DNA from: Helopsaltes ochotensis
Taxonomy: Eukaryota > Chordata > Aves > Passeriformes > Locustellidae
Assembly (NCBI GenBank): GCA_013400155.1
Contig: VXBM01000417.1
Coordinates: 597,414 to 661,413, forward strand
DNA length: 64,000 nt
Direction: 5' to 3'
Below, in pieces: positions 26,401-38,430 of this stretch. Made by a program: the position numbers and the translations under genes. The notes under the pieces are model-generated. The model did no database searches. It worked only from the letters and a program-made list of their open reading frames with translations, and was not told the DNA's origin. How positions within the stretch are numbered: the stretch's first letter is position 1; each line of letters begins with the position of its first letter.

Positions 26401-26915
26401 GGGGGCTGGGCATGAGGAGAACTGGCATTGCTGTTGAAGACTGGGGGGAATAAGGCATTAAGTGGTATCCAGTGGGTATCTTCCCTACTCTGCTTCCACA
26501 CTGAATGTGTCAGGAAGTTCTCTTCCATGGGCTCCAGGAATCTCCTAAACACCTCCTCGGCTGTATTGTGTTTGTAGTCCCTCACAAGAATAACAGCTGG
26601 CGATTGTGAGACTTCTTCCAGCTGCTCAGATTACATTTTGTCTGCCTCTTCCTCCTGGCTGGCTGGTCTGTAATAGACCTAGACCCTTTTACCATGACAC
26701 TGCCCTTGCTGGCCTTCCCCTCGATTCTTGTCCATAAGCATCCAACTCTCATCACCATCATCAAACCATAAGAAATCAAGAAATGCCCTAACATACAGGC
26801 CTGCCCCATCTCTTCTTCCTTGCCTCTTCTTGCTGATGACTTTATAGTCCTCCATGGCAGCGCTGCAGCTGTGCAAGTCATCCCACCATGTTTCCATGAC
26901 GGTCAATGTGTCATT
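26401..26915 (-). mobile_element. CR1 LINE ORF2 endonuclease part, decayed
   Basis: Minus-strand fragments METWWDDLHSCSAAMEDYKV, GRRDGAGLYVR and, further on, NTAEEVFRRFLEPMEENFLT match the APE-type endonuclease region of avian CR1 ORF2 (T-W-W-D-x-x-H-D-W, G-R-R-G-G-G-V-A-L-Y-V, F-L-x-x-V-E-x-N-F-L-T). Frameshifts and stops are present. The reverse transcriptase region that should follow is missing, so this and the neighbouring piece are one internally deleted element or two insertions. Confidence 0.85.
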
Positions 26916-26999
26916 TCAGATCTTTACCCACAAAACTTCTTAAGTGATTCAGAACTGAAAGCTTGTTTAATTTCACATAGTTTCTATACAATCTAGATT

Positions 27000-27020
27000 A
27001 AAAAAAAAAAAAAAAAAAAA
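27000..27020. repeat. Poly-A tract
   Basis: A run of about 21 A on the plus strand between the CR1 element and exon 11. Confidence 0.9.
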
Positions 27021-27264
27021 GATCAACGCACCTTCCCTCTCGTGCAACATTTGGTTTGGGGCTTCTGTGCATTAGGCTTTGACTCCCTTCCATGCCAATA
27101 TAGGAAATTTTTCCTTGTTTTCAGTTGCAGAATTTTGCATCGCTTGTGTTGAAAAACTCTGGGGCTTTGCTCAAACATCTAGATTGTGTGCACATATCTG
27201 CTCTAAAATTTTTTCATTACATTGTTGGCAGGTAACAAATTCTTTTTCTCCATGAATGACATAC

Positions 27265-27346
27265 CTATTACAAGGAAATACAACCTCCTGAGCTTCCTCT
27301 CCTTCTTTATGTTTGATGACAATCTTATCCAGGAACCATCCATTGC
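27265..27346 (-). CDS. Exon 11: PLAT repeat 4, second C-half exon, open
   Basis: Open 82-bp exon with acceptor tttcaacacag and donor gtatgt. Two bases complete Gly from exon 10, then NGWFLDKIVIKHKEGEEAQE and VVFPCN, with a split Arg codon (AG/A) at the donor. W-F-L-D-K-I-V-I and V-F-P-C-N-R are the most family-typical PLAT strings in the window. No lesion is visible. Confidence 0.9.
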
Positions 27347-30157
27347 CTGTGTTGAAATGACAAAAGTTTATCATGTGAAATCCTACTTTTTTTTTAAATG
27401 AATTTTAAGAAAAAAAGCCTAGATTATCTTTTTCTAGCAGAAACACAGATCATATTAAGACAGATCTCATCTAAATAAATAAGATATATTAATGGAATGA
27501 AAGCTTTATTATTTTCTGTCTCTCATAAGGGATGCAATTCTTCTCTGCCTTTGCCTATTTTAATTTTAAGAGGGGTGGGTTTTTTCCATTGGAGACAGAT
27601 ACATGCATACAGCTCTGAACTGTCAACACCATTCACGTCCCAGCCTACGTCTTTTGATTCCCTGAAATCAGGCACAAGGATATTGGGACAAATCTGTTTA
27701 TGCCAATAATCAAAATTTGTGTGAAAGCTGAAAATTTTGATTCTCTGTGAGTGAAATTCTTATTGCATATATAACAATATTAATTTACAAATCTTTAAAA
27801 TTTATACTCTCATGTGCAAATGTAACAGGCAAAACTGAGGATGCAAGAATCCAGAGCCAGAAACCAGAAAAACTAACTGCCCAAGGCCAGCTACTGGAGG
27901 TCTTATACATCCATCCTGTACTTATTTTTTATATTTGACACTGATGGACTGTTGTATACTCTAGCAGCTGCAGAGGGTAACAGGGAAAGGCCTCTTGTAG
28001 TGTTTGTGTACATGCTGAGTTCCTGCCTGTGTTGGTCTGCATGGCCAGCTATGTGCACACATATGGGTTTTATAAATGTGTCTGTGTGCATGTCAATGGG
28101 GAACACACACAGCCTTGCTACTATGAGACCAGCAGGCATGGGGCTGTGCAGTCCCACTTCTGCTGGGCTACAGAATTCACCTTTTCTCTAACTACAGTAA
28201 CCACTGATACATCCATGCTAATCTTTTAGATCACTTCCAGTGACCATCCTGGGGACTGGTCTGGTTGTCCTGCCACACCCTTCTCAAATATCCTGTTCTC
28301 ACTGGACCTGCACCACTCACAACTTGTCATATTGCTTACGAGGTTTGGCCCGACTCGCACCATTACCTATCAGCAATTTGCGGCAGAACAGCATGTGGGA
28401 TGTTTTGGTCAGAAGGAAAAAAACATTCTGTTTATCCTTACGCTTTGCCTCCCTGGCTTCATCTGAGTCTGGAAGTCCCTAGAAGGCAGCAGTTTCTGTC
28501 ACATAGGAAGGGCATCCCCAGGTAGTGCATGGAGCAAACCCTGTTCTCTAGGACAAAAGTCCTTTACTTTCCTCATTCACAGTAGCTGTGGGAGTAGAAC
28601 TGTGCCCTGCAGCCCAGGAGCCCCAAAGAAAATGTATGTTCTAGGATCCTTTCAAGACAGACTCCAAATCAAGACCAAAGACCTTCCTGCCCTGTCACTT
28701 AGGCAAGTAAAGAGAAAAAGTGGTACCCCACCTCTGAAAGAACCCTCTTTCCTCCTTCTCAACCCCCAAAATGTTGATTCTCTCCTGAGCCCTCATCCTT
28801 TTTTGGCTCTCAACCCCTCAGCCGTCTTAGGCTAGGCTTGTGGGGCTGGCCTTGGGTACAGCTCAAAAGGTACCTGTGAGATCTGTCTGTGGCGAGTACA
28901 ATGAACAGCTTTCTGAATCACCAAGGCATACATTTTGTTAAAGATAGAATTCAATCCATACTCCTGTTCACACAGTGCTTCAAACCCAGAGATTTGAACT
29001 GCAATGTCCAAAAACATCCTAGATAGCTGAGTTGGGTTACAGATGTGTAATCTGTACAGATGTGTAATCTGTGTGATCCTGCTGATCTGTGCTGCCTATT
29101 GAAGGAGGGAAGAGAGTATGATTATGCTGCAGTGGGGAATAGAGGGAAGGTGGGCTCCACCAAAGTGCCTTTTGTGTTATGTCTTGGGTTACTACAATGT
29201 GAAATTCTCAGGTGTACAATCAACTGCTGAAGGCAGCAAACTATGGAACTACAGATCCAGAAACAAGAAACGAGATTACACACCATTCCAAGGCTGCACT
29301 ATTATGGCTGTTTCTGTAATAGTCACAAGCCTGCTCAGAGCCTTAAGCACTACAGACAGCAAGATGGGCATTGCTTGGGGCCATTTCAGAACAGAGTAGG
29401 GTAAACGGGCTTTTATAATCTGTTATCAATGGAGCCCTGAACTGCCTAAAAATCCTTCTCTTTACTTAGCTTTTTCCTAGATATTAATCTTCAAGCGTAT
29501 TTGCAGTATTTACATCTTTGGTGCTTTTAAATGCTAGCTTTCTCTTCATTTACATCATTCCAAGGAGATGCACACTTCTTCAAGGGCCTGAACCCAAAAT
29601 TCATTTCATTAACAAATTGTTTCTTTTCTCCTGAAAAACCTACAAGCTGCAATGCAATGTCACTCAATGGAACAGCTCCACATTGACTTTCATAGATCAA
29701 ATATATAATCAAATATATAATCAAATCTTCTACAATTGCCCAAAGCAGAAAGGACATTGTGTTATAGCTACTTAAATTTTGTCAGGTAGCAAATCAGCTG
29801 CTGAATATCTTCAATTCCTTCCTGGATAGTTTTCACTATTTTTCTAGTGAAAGATTGTCTTACCAGTGTGAGTCACACTTTTTAGAGTTTTCTACATGCA
29901 AATAAATAGTGCCTTCTTGTAAATAATTGTGAAAACAAAGAGTGGAATTACAGTATATGATATTAAACTCATGCCCTTTTTCCTGACCATTACCACAGCT
30001 TTTCATCATCCCATCACGGTGACCAACCTGCAGGAAGATTTTTTTATCACTGCAAGACCTTCTGTCACATTTTCTCTGAAGGATGCAACATAAACAAGTG
30101 TATTGGGTTTGAAAAAGGACTTGAAAACAGACTGGTCTCTAGGAAACTAAATCCTAC
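27347..30157. other. Intron between exons 10 and 11
   Basis: About 2.8 kb, with a moderately GC-richer part at 27,950-28,850 whose open frames on both strands look compositional. Two small direct duplications lie at 29,039-29,072 and about 29,699-29,722. The text gcaatgtcactcaatggaac near 29,653 resembles old amniote interspersed repeats but was not pinned to a family. Confidence 0.5.
29039..29072. repeat. 17-bp direct tandem duplication
   Basis: Two adjacent identical copies of acagatgtgtaatctgt. Confidence 0.85.
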
Positions 30158-30236
30158 CTGGACCAGCTCCATCATGGCTAATCAGAACTTTCTCCAAGTC
30201 TCCCAGTGAGACAGCCCTTATGTAGAAAATATCCAT
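30158..30236 (-). CDS. Exon 10: PLAT repeat 4, first C-half exon, open
   Basis: Open 79-bp exon bounded by a ttccacag acceptor and gtagga donor. It reads MDIFYIRAVSLGDLEKVLIS and HDGAGP, ending one base into a Gly codon. The F-Y-I-x-A-V-S-L-G-D-L-E-K-V core matches the openings of exons 4 and 16. The Met is internal to the protein, not a start. It was found by phase and motif between exons 9 and 11. Confidence 0.85.
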
Positions 30237-30858
30237 CTGTGGAACCACACAAGGAAAATGATAAAGGTCTTAAACCCTATTGCTTTGACTCTAACAGTAC
30301 AGAAAAGCTGTTTTTTCACTCTTTTTTTCTTTTTTTTTTTTTCTCCAAAATGAATATAGCTCTTTTATATTCATCCTGGCCAAACAGTGAGGATCCTTTA
30401 AAACTTTCTAGGGTGAGTAACACCTGAAAATTACTCCACAGAGATAGCACTGATACCTTTGGCATAACATAATGCTCAGTTTCAATTATTTGGCTGTGTC
30501 TATATTACATACTTATGTCTATAAAACATACTTATGAATACAGATTTTGAGCTTGAGTCTAAAATTCAGAGTGATCTGTTCAGGACAACAAAAATGTTAT
30601 TGCTACCATTTTATCTATATGTGCAATACAAATAACCATAATACACAAATTCTAATATCTAAAGGTCTCAGTAAATGGTTGATCAAGCAGATAAAAATTA
30701 TCTATATCATGCAATTATGTAAGAAATTTTGAATAAGGAAAATGTTCAATGCTTATATAAACCCGGTAAATAAAAAGATATTTACATTTTTTGATGAAAG
30801 AGTTTTCTAGCCATAATTTATTCTTATTTACCAGAACCAGTATTTTTTTTTACTTCAC
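30237..30858. other. Intron between exons 9 and 10
   Basis: Short AT-rich intron with a T-rich run at about 30,311-30,342. No other feature. Confidence 0.55.
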
Positions 30859-31013
30859 CTGTCCATGTTGAAACTTAACATTATTATTCTTAGATCTATG
30901 GAGCTTCCTTTTGCCAGCATCCCCTCTTGTCACAATGAGGTTGATATAAACATTGGAATCTGTTTCAGCACCAAGTTTAGCACCTGTGTATACATGAACC
31001 TCATACACCAACA
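30859..31013 (-). CDS. Exon 9: PLAT repeat 4 N-half, open
   Basis: Open 155-bp exon, acceptor tcttcttgtag and donor gtgaag, phase 1 in and 0 out. It encodes LVYEVHVYTGAKLGAETDSN, VYINL, then RGDAGKRKLHRSK and FQHGQ at the donor. This is the reference N-half of this locus, with Y-E-V-H-V-Y-T-G, an A-E-T-D-S-N-V-Y strand and a G-D-x-G-K-R-K-L turn. It follows exon 8 and precedes exon 10 in perfect phase. Confidence 0.9.
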
Positions 31014-34000
31014 CTACAAGAAGAAAAAACTTGAGACTATCCTTGCAGCTTGCACAAGATTCTAAAGTTTCTTCATCAAAATTTTGCCAGAAAACTCTGA
31101 TTTTTAGGTTTGCAAGTAGCAACAGCTATCTATGAATTCATCACTCCTAGGTTCAAATATTTTAATTCTTTTCTCAAAAATATTAGAACACCAAGCTTAA
31201 GAAAACCACATTATTCTGAAGACTGCTATGCATTTCTAATTCACAAAGTCCTTCTTTTCAATTTATCTGGAGACTACCTAACTACATCGAGTCATCATTG
31301 AAATAAAAGCTACTTTTCACTACCAATGCATTTTCAACCTCTAGATTTATGCAAAACAATTATCTGGGTTGTTAGCCTTCATTTCATCTTAAAAAAGGAA
31401 TAACAATCACAAATCCAAGGGGTTTAGATTTTCACCCCACATACAAAGGTGGCAAGCAGATGAACAACTCCCACACTTATAAAAAATGAACATTCATCTT
31501 GCTTTTGAAGGTTTCTACATCTATTATTAGTGAATGATAGAACTTCCAAAATCAGCTCTCAGTTAAAACATATTTACAACTTTTTAATGCCTCTCCTGAT
31601 AGTCTAAACCAAAGTCTTAAACACACAAAAAAAATATACATCTTCAAAGAGTTCTGCAATATAATTTAGAATTACCGCATTAATGTTCTATGCCACGCTA
31701 AAATATTTTATATAACTATCCAGATGTGCAAATTGATTTTTAAAACATTCTTTGCAGTGATCACATACTATTATGTTTTCTTTCAGTGTTTCTCTCTGCA
31801 ACTTTAAAAAAAATAATTCCTGCTTGCAATTTAATAGCAATTTTTCCATGCAGTGTTTCTATTCTAATCACAGCTGGCCATTTCTGCTGCTATGTAGTAG
31901 ATCACAAGGAAGATTACTGTTTCATTTATGTGTAATTTTAACAGTACTTGGGAGTGAAGAATGGTAATAGAAGTCCTAACAAACACAATTATTTCCTTAT
32001 AAGAAGGAACAAAGATGAAAACAGAATATAATAAAATGCTTGAAACCGGAGAATACTCTACAAAAACTAGTTAAAATACTGTTACCTTTAAACTACCAAA
32101 TAGCTACTAGAATCTGACATTTCTATAAATTTTTTATTCACTAGTTCTCAAGTCAGCTTATAAAATTCAAATGTCATGTTGTCCACCATCACTGAAAAAC
32201 AGCTACTCCTGATTCCCAGAGAAGCTAAACAAGTGGTAAAATAATTCTTGAGGGAGAAAAATAGCCCCACATGTATTAAAAGATAGGAGAAATGTTGATG
32301 GATAGACTCTATGCTTAACCAAATTAGGATATTTCTTTTAATCTGTGTAAAATTATCCTAAAACTCTGTCTCCAACTCTTTATTATTTTTATCACTATTA
32401 CAACTGGGACTCTAGAAGTGGCTTTCCTTGACCAATTTTATTATTTTCTGTAATTCCAAGCATTCTTTGCAGCTCTCACATCCATGCATTACTGTACCAA
32501 CACCACCCATGGCATACAATTGATCTCAATAACACACACATCTTCAAAATTTTGGCAGAGCCTTATAAAAACTAGTTTCAAGGTTTTTAGTATTAAAATT
32601 CATGCTAAAACTAATTGTAGATATGAATAGCAAATGGCAAAGATAAATTGACCTGATAATTAGCATAATTGAGCTATATATCCAAATTACATTTAACATC
32701 ATAACTGCTAATATAATCATAGCTGGCCAAAGGGCAGAGGATAAGGGGTGGCAGCAAACTGTGATACAAAATGTGCAGCAAAGCAAAGAGCCACACTGAT
32801 CATGAAGGGGCAAAGTCTTTAGGGGTGTGGAAGGAGAGAGGTTACATTTCCCCAAAAAAAGAAAAAAAAAAAAAGCTAAAAATTATAATCTGTGACCAGA
32901 AATTTTAATAACAAAGCTGTACTACCCATGAAGCAAGATGGTGTAGGTAGTAAAAGAAGGAACATATTGACATGAAGTCTCCTCCACACTTTTACACTCC
33001 TACTTATATTCTTAGTTTTGAAAATGCAAAATATATGTGGGAGGAAAGGAAAGGGTATATAGACTGTTTATATTATGTTTCTATGTTTACATAGAAAGAC
33101 TAGTATCTGTATTATTTACAACTAAAAGTAATTTCCATAATGAAAAATAAAAAAACCACAGTAACTTTAAGCACAATTTCAAAGCATATTCAAGGTTTTT
33201 TTTATTTAAAGAAGCCATTTATCAATAAATACTTCCAAAACCAAAATACCAACAAGTCTCTTTCACAAGAAGAGAACAAGAGGTAATTACAACACAACAC
33301 AAAGATATTAACAGATAAATAAATTACAGTATGTTTTGTAGTACTGCGCATCTCTGTGGTAACCAGAGGGATGATAATGATCTAATCGTTAAACAGAGCT
33401 TTCTTTTGCTACCAGCCTAAATAAATCAGTCTGAAGTAGACAGCATGCAGATCTTGAAATGTAAAAAAAAAATGGAAAATATTTTCCATAGTTTCTTGTG
33501 TCTATACATCCCTCACCATCTGTAAAATGTTAGGTCTGACATTTATTTAAGCTACACAATCTGCATTATTTATACAGGAACATTTTTAACAAAAAAGACC
33601 AAGTTTGTGCTCTAAATTTTTCTACACATATAGGCTACTGCAATACAGGCTATTATATTAGGATAATAAAAGGAATGTTTATATCCCTTACCTAGAGTAT
33701 ATGGGCATTATACTCTATGTGTTTCATAGGAATTTCATAGGAATCATGCAAAAAATGAAGCAAGGAAAATATTGTCCAAAATACACATCCCTAATTAGAA
33801 CATGGTGAATATGGCCACTATGGTGAAATGCCTGCACATTCAAATAAACATTCACTAAATAGATTGTGGGCAGATTTAAGCCCTTCCTGTGCAAGGAAAG
33901 GCTTGGAAACCTAGGCACAGCCCAGTCTGAGAGGGTTCGAATTTTTCAGATTTTATCAAGCAGCTCCTTTAGATTGCAGAACACCTACAAAAGGTGCTAG

Positions 34001-37000
34001 TGCTAATGATGCCTGAGCTAAAGATTGCTTAAAACTAAGAACAAGAGTGACAGTGCCATTCTGTAAGAGATACAACAATGTACACTAATTGTTTGATGGG
34101 ACAATAAAACCAAATCTGGAGAACCATTGAACGTAGTGCTGAGACAAAAAGACTGATCACATGTGACATTTTTTCACTTGTAGTTTTCTGTATATTGTTC
34201 ACTAAACACAGTTTGTTGTGTAGACAGTAAACTAAAATGATCCTAGATAATATGTTCCGCCTCTGAGACTGTGGTTTCATTTCTTTTGAATAACCAACCT
34301 ATTCTAAGGCCCCCGCTGCAGGCCCATCTGCAACAGAGACGTCCTTCACTGCAGGAAGGAAAAGCCATCCCAAAACTCTGCAAATTAGAACTGAATGGCC
34401 TGATCCCCTATTCTGTAGCAGTAATTTCATTTTACTATATGCTGATACAGTGAAACTACACCAGCTGTAAACTGGGGTGACAAAACACTCAGAGAGAGGC
34501 AAACCCCTAGGCAAAAAAAAACCAACAAAAGAAAGGGAAAAAACATTGAAAATTATTTCATAAAACCAGCCATCTAACAGAAATCAGGAAACAGTGTTTC
34601 AGCATTGAGAGACCTGGGAGACTCACATCTAGGCATCTGTCCACAGTGGAGCGCATCAAAGTAATAGAAAAAATGTCTTGGAAAACACAGTAACTTTGAT
34701 AAAGGATATAAGAGGATTAATTAATATAGAATAGCAGGGGGAAAAATCACAGCTAGCACTCAGTAAAAAAGAAAATGACCTTTCAGAAAATAAGTGATTG
34801 AAATCTTCAAATTGCTCACAGGGTAACCTTAGATAAGCTCTAGAAACCAAAACGAAAAGTCTGCAACATGGGTGCATGGATGAAACAGAAGAAAAAGTGA
34901 ACTAAAATGTTTTCAGACAGAGGTGAGGAGTTCCTACAAGGCAGACTTTAAAGCAGTATAACTGTGCTAAAAAATGACAGAGCCAAATATATAAAAAATA
35001 CTGTAGAGTCATATGAGCAGTCAAGTGTACTAGTACCAAATTTCTAGTCACTCAGTCTATAAAAATACTATCTCTTGAGATACTATCATGAGGCTTCAGG
35101 AGTTTTTTAAATCCCAACTCCAGCTTCTGGCATCTATTGATAACATAAAAAATGAACTACCTTGGACAAAAGAGAGAGAGAAAGGACGTTTTCCTAGTTA
35201 TGAGGAAGATGTAACCTAAGGGCGTACTAAGGGCAAGAGAACACGAGTTAGAGAAGCCTTTTTTCCAGATTTCTCGTTCTGGGCACCTGACTCAGGGTTT
35301 CCAATACATAAAATTGATATATTCCTGCGCCTTCACCAATGACAGGAGGTAGTTTGGTCCCAGTTTTGCAGGGACAGTATATAACTATCAATTCCTTTTA
35401 AAGAAGTAATGTACAGAACTCAATGACTTATGACACTTGCCTTTGGAAAATATAAACAGTAAACACCTCCAGTTGCTTTGCACTAAAGACTAAGTTAGTA
35501 TTTTGATATGTTTTGGGAGAAGAAAACAAACATAATAGAATTAAAGAAGAATTTATTGTTGAGAATATGAAAATGAAAGTTTTCATAGCAGAAACATTGG
35601 TCCCTTTCTTCTGACTTGGTACAAACTGTTGTCCCATTGTAAGATCTTTTCAAAGTAAGTCTACTAAAAGTACAGTCATTATTTGAGAATTCTAGATAAG
35701 AGCAAATGAATTGAAGATCCTCAGCTGTCTGTGCCTAATGACACTGGTTTGCTTACACCACCACTGAATCCCCTGGCTGGCTCTACTTCCTTCTTTCTAG
35801 CGTGCAGCGTGGAGTGGTTTTAGAGTAAAGAAGGCTCTTTTTGGATGAAGCTATGCCAGATAATACATTCCAGGAACACAATGACAACAATCTTGACACA
35901 AACTGGTGGTTAAACTGTGGAAACAGACAGGAACAAGCCTGAAGTAACTTCCCTCCAGACTCCCACAAAGAGGACATCGAACACTTAAACTAAGTGGGAT
36001 TTTAGCACTGAGTGCTTCACTGAGCAAATCCACTCCCACCAGGCTGCCAGTGTAAACAGACAGACAGGCCAAAGAGCACAAAACCTGGAGAGATGTTAAA
36101 TGACACACAACATTAAATCTGTCCAACTGTTTCTATTCAGTCCTGCCTTTATGCTGGCACACCAAGATCCCAGAATGGCATTGCACAGTATTACTCCAGG
36201 TTCTGCCTTTTTTCCATATGACATACCCGCTTGAACGAAATGGTCATTTTGGCTCAATCTGTCCAACTGCAAGGTTGAATCTCTGCTGTTATCACTTGGT
36301 GTTTGCTACCTGGGTTTCACAGAGGATGTTTGGTCATTTTGCCATGACAGAAGGGTAAAGATACAGGTTAGTGCAGCTAAAAGAGAACAAATTCTTAATG
36401 GCTGATACTGGTTAAGAGGGACTATCTTCCTCAGAAGTGGTGCATATATTAATTTAGAAGACAAAAATAAAAAAAAACAATATCAGTTTAGAACATTTCA
36501 GTTAGAATTATAGTTCTCACTCTGATCTCCACTAAATGCTCTCTAATCTCCCCTAGTACTACTTGGAGCAACAGTCTAAAAAATATATATTCTTCATTAC
36601 ATGCAAGAAAATTATCAGCTTTGAAAAAACACACTTGCTAATGAATTTTACAATAAAGAAGCTTGACTATTTACTTATGTAGTTGGTGCCTCCTGTGTGA
36701 TTAAACAGGGATAAAAATTTTGTAGAGATAATACTTGTGTTATTACTATTTGCTTTGGTCATCTTTTGCACTATTGCTGTCAGTGGCCACCTTATAACCT
36801 TTCCGTATTTGCCTGCACACTTCTCCAATTGGAAGAGCATACTAAATCTTTGGAGCTGGAATTTTTCCTGCCTCAGTCTCAGTATTTTTCTTTTATCTCA
36901 TTTCAGTACAGTTATTCCTTTGAATATATGAACAATAACAGGACACATTTACCCATTTATATCCTCATTTGACATTTATGTTCACATAAACACATCAGTA

Positions 37001-37129
37001 AAAAATTCAATATCTCTTGCATCAGGTACCCCTCTAGAACAAAAGTTCAGCCATATCTGAAGACAACCCAATGTAAGGATCTGTGATAAAGGTCTGCACA
37101 TATACAAAGGAATACAGGCAAGGGGCAGT
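31014..37129. other. Intron between exons 8 and 9, proximal part
   Basis: About 6 kb of AT-rich sequence. The stretch around 34,390-34,490 (cctgatcccctattctgtag and after) is reminiscent of old amniote interspersed repeats, without a firm family. No PLAT exon is needed here, because exons 8 and 9 join in phase. Confidence 0.5.
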
Positions 37130-38165
37130 CCAGGTAACGTCCTGCTCTGGCTTCTCCCAGGCCCATCTCCACCATCACAGGTGCACAAGGGCAGGTGGGA
37201 ACCCTGAGAGACTTAGAGAAAGGGAACCCTCTTCCAGCCCCTGCAGGGCTGTCCCAGGAGTCTCAGTCTGGGCATGAAACCCACCACGATGAGACAATTT
37301 GGAGTATTTATCATACTTAAGAGGTTTGATGCCCGAGAGTGTCAGATGCACTATAGGGCAGAGGAGAAGAATATTTTGTGATTGCAGGGGACTCATTAGG
37401 CATTTAGGAGAGGAACTAAAGGCAGGGAAATATATGGATCTAGGTGACCTGGGGAGGAAGTAGTGTTAGAAAATAGATCACATCTGTTCTCTGCATGTGA
37501 GCTTGTGTGGGTAGGGAGTCTAAGTACCAGCATCTGGACTTGGAGTCCTGCATGGCAGCAGCTGGAGAGACTGAAGAGAATAAAACTGTCAGTGAGTGGA
37601 GTGGGACCAGGAGTCAGAGGCCCATGTCTCTGAGTGCAAGACCACACGAGCAGCTGAGTGTTGGAGGGACCATGGAAGTCCCTGACAGAGACACCCTGAC
37701 CTAGGGGTATCTTTAGGGGTGAGACCTGCTGGGTGGGCATGAGGGAAATGGCCTGTACCAGAAGCTGGAGCACGGCTGCAGCCTCAGGGCCTCACATGTC
37801 CTGTTGCCAGCAACTGGAGAGAGAGACTGGGATCCAAGGGCAACCGCGGATTAGACAGAGTGTGTGAGTCCAGCTGTGGGGTCTACCTTGTACACATCTG
37901 TACACATATACAGTCCCACTGTTGGACATCCATCCTGCTCTGCCAGAGGGGGGAGCAGGATGAGGCTGCTGGTGCTGTGTTTGTGCAACTGGTGTGTGTG
38001 TGTGTGTCTGGAGGATCCGTGCAGCTGGCCTTGGTGTGTGGCACATCCCTGTGCCCTCTGTGGGTGCTGACTGGGAACCTGCTGAGCCTTGCTGCTGGTT
38101 GGACCTGAGGCCACGCAGCTGTGGCAGCCTCACTGAGCCACACTGCACTGCTACATCTGGTCTGA
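37130..38165. other. GC-rich island of unknown origin
   Basis: About 1 kb clearly richer in G and C than its surroundings, with overlapping open frames of 60-125 codons on both strands and in several frames, a pattern set by composition. It contains loosely repeated phrases (agcagctggagagactga and agcaactggagagagagact; gagcagctgagtg and gagtccagctgtg) and a (GT)n run. It looks like an inserted repeat, possibly LTR or satellite-derived, but I see no coding domain and no terminal structure. Confidence 0.45.
37990..38008. repeat. (GT)n microsatellite
   Basis: ggtgtgtgtgtgtgtgtc inside the GC-rich island. Confidence 0.85.
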
Positions 38166-38347
38166 TTCCCCTAATCCTGCTGTCTTATAAAACTAAGTCA
38201 AAAGCATTCAAAGTCTTCTATCTTATTTCCATTGAGTGATTTATTTTTTTACCCAGTTATTGATTACTAATTTCTGGTACCTATCACTTAGAAAATAGTT
38301 GAATAACTTTTATTTTTATTTTGTGCATCACAGGAAAAAAAAATAAA

Positions 38348-38430
38348 CAAAACAGGTTGGAGGAAACCTTCGGGGATCACCCAGTTCAACACCATGCTGA
38401 ATTCAGGGACAACTTCAAAGACACATCAGG
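38348..38430 (-). mobile_element. Short CR1 LINE 3' fragment
   Basis: caggttggaggaaaccttcg, then gggatcacccagttcaacac, is a diverged reverse complement of the CR1 3' end (tccaacctaaa reversed, and the gatcatctagtccaac phrase). Short and old. Confidence 0.6.

Noticed and set aside
37396..38148. Overlapping open frames of 81-125 codons on both strands
   Set aside because: Frames open in several registers at once reflect GC-rich composition; no start context, splice signals or domain support a gene.
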